From the NCBI GenBank assembly GCA_963705515.1, contig CAVPJV010000009.1:186001-250000 (forward strand): DNA of 64,000 bases. Reading direction: 5' to 3'. This DNA comes from Gaiellasilicea sp963705515 (GTDB lineage: Bacteria > Actinomycetota > Thermoleophilia > Gaiellales > Gaiellaceae). The notes below the pieces were generated by a model. It saw nothing but the letters and a program-made list of their open reading frames with translations. It did no database searches and was not told where the DNA came from. The position numbers were made by a program, and so were the translations under genes. Positions 63,234 through 64,000 of this stretch are shown in pieces. Numbering within the stretch: the stretch's first letter is position 1; every line of letters begins with the position of its first letter.

Positions 63234-64000
63234 CCGAATCGCCCTCGTTCACGACCGGCTTGTCTTCCTCGGGATGAGCTGCACGATGCTCCTGGAACCA
63301 GGCGACCGCACGCGGGATGCCCTGATCCAGCGGCACCTGAGGCGTCCAGCCGAGCAGATCGTGCGCCTTGCGGATGTCGGCCACGTAGCGCGTCACCTCG
63401 CCGAGCAGCGATGGCGCAATCGTCATCGTCGGCTCGACGTCGAGCTCGGCCGCGATCAACTCGGCGGCGCGGACCAGCGTGTTGCCCTCGCCGAACGCCA
63501 GGTTGATCGTCTCGTTGGCGACGCGCCCGTCGACGAGCGCCTCGATCCCGCGCGAGATCCCGTCGACACAGTCGTCGACGTAGGTGAAGTCGAGCACCTT
63601 GTCGGCGCCGCCGAACACCGTGATCGGCTCGTCGCGCGACATCGAGTGGATGAAGAGCGGCAGCACACGCGACATCCGGTGCAGGTCGTTGTCGTAGCGC
63701 CCGTAGACGTTGGAGAAGCGGAAGGCCACGTACTTGAGGCCGTAGCAGCGCGCGTAGGCGTAGATGAACGCCTCGCTCGCGATCTTGGAGGCGGAGTACG
63801 GGCTCTCCGTGAAGGCGAAGTCGGCCGTCTCCTCCCCGTAGCCCTCGAAGCGGTGGACGTCGCCGTACACCTCGCGCGTCGAGGAGAAGACGAGCGGGAG
63901 CCGGCGCTGCCGGCAGTACTCGAGCACGTTGAAGGTCATCATCGTGTTCTCGAGCGCCCGATGCGGGTGGGCGACGAGCTGGTGCACCTTCGCGTGCGCC
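63199..64000 (-). CDS. NAD-dependent epimerase/dehydratase (partial)
   Basis: C-terminal ~267 residues; the N-terminal nucleotide-binding Rossmann part lies beyond the window end. Extended SDR pattern: LPLVFSSTREVYGDVHR, catalytic Tyr and Lys in SPYSASKIASEAFIYAY, RFSNVYGRYDNDLHR, VFGGADKVLDFTYVDDCV. It resembles UDP-glucose 4-epimerase or related UDP-sugar epimerases. It may feed sugars to the polysaccharide cluster. The 3' end overlaps the miaA start. Confidence 0.85.
   Translation of the reverse strand, partial: AHAKVHQLVAHPHRALENTMMTFNVLEYCRQRRLPLVFSSTREVYGDVHRFEGYGEETADFAFTESPYSASKIASEAFIYAYARCYGLKYVAFRFSNVYGRYDNDLHRMSRVLPLFIHSMSRDEPITVFGGADKVLDFTYVDDCVDGISRGIEALVDGRVANETINLAFGEGNTLVRAAELIAAELDVEPTMTIAPSLLGEVTRYVADIRKAHDLLGWTPQVPLDQGIPRAVAWFQEHRAAHPEEDKPVVNEGDSVGWKTPAADPT

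Overview
This is a GC-rich bacterial chromosome segment. Its gene content suggests a deep-branching actinobacterium, most likely class Thermoleophilia (Gaiella or Solirubrobacter relatives). The clues are a single-motif RsiG-type c-di-GMP anti-sigma factor, an FHA-MerR pair, MurT/GatD, two RpoD-like sigma factors and very frequent leaderless starts. This placement is inference; no rRNA gene is present. Several conserved genes (hutF-like, uppP, miaA) carry single-base frameshifts, and a copper amine oxidase has a stop codon in its leader. That pattern fits residual assembly errors, though real decay is possible.

Layout. 1-7.2 kb: secreted protein, copper amine oxidase, CYTH-like protein plus SixA-like phosphatase, VOC protein, then a redox operon (UBP zinc finger, sulfite-oxidase-like Mo protein, FAD reductase, DUF6510-type zinc ribbon). 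7.2-8.75 kb: tRNA-Pro(GGG) carrying a small decayed integrative element, bounded by a 41-bp near-perfect repeat of the tRNA 3' half. It encodes a truncated chimeric integrase and a 53-residue paralogue of that integrase's N-terminus. 8.8-17.9 kb: giant secreted repeat protein, glutamate decarboxylase, GH99-like protein and broken formimidoylglutamate deiminase. 17.9-26.6 kb: phosphatidyltransferase, GDP-mannose-pyrophosphorylase-like fusion, RsiG-like protein, FHA, MerR, apt, small membrane proteins, broken uppP and a GAF protein. 26.6-35.6 kb: two convergent sigma factors, class-II amidotransferase, HNH-repeat protein, a membrane GGDEF plus HD-GYP protein and a subtilisin-like protease. 35.8-46.6 kb: murT-gatD, two tandem PLP decarboxylases, Nudix, dut, hflX, and dapE-dapC-dapD with convergent dapF. 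46.8-62.1 kb: extracellular polysaccharide cluster (flippase, glycosyltransferases, Wzz/BY-kinase-like protein, two O-antigen-ligase-like proteins, deacetylase, FAD oxidoreductase, FemAB/CelD-like acyltransferase, and a sugar-phosphate transferase fused to a beta-helix). 62.3-64 kb: miaA (frameshifted) and a partial NAD-dependent epimerase.

Main novelty candidates. A conserved ~50-bp element lies at the same distance (104-105 bp) upstream of both the GGDEF/HD-GYP gene and the subtilase gene, each followed by a -10-like hexamer. The window also holds a small RsiG homologue with a complete E-x3-S-x2-R-x3-Q-x3-D c-di-GMP signature. Together they hint at a c-di-GMP-linked regulon. Other candidates are the transferase-beta-helix fusion, a DapF in which both catalytic cysteines are serines, and the chimeric integrase.

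How the genes work together. The dap genes, murT/gatD and uppP serve peptidoglycan synthesis. The 46.8-62.1 kb block should build, export, polymerise and modify a surface glycan. The RsiG-like protein, the GGDEF/HD-GYP protein and the sigma factors form a regulatory layer whose connections here are inferred only.
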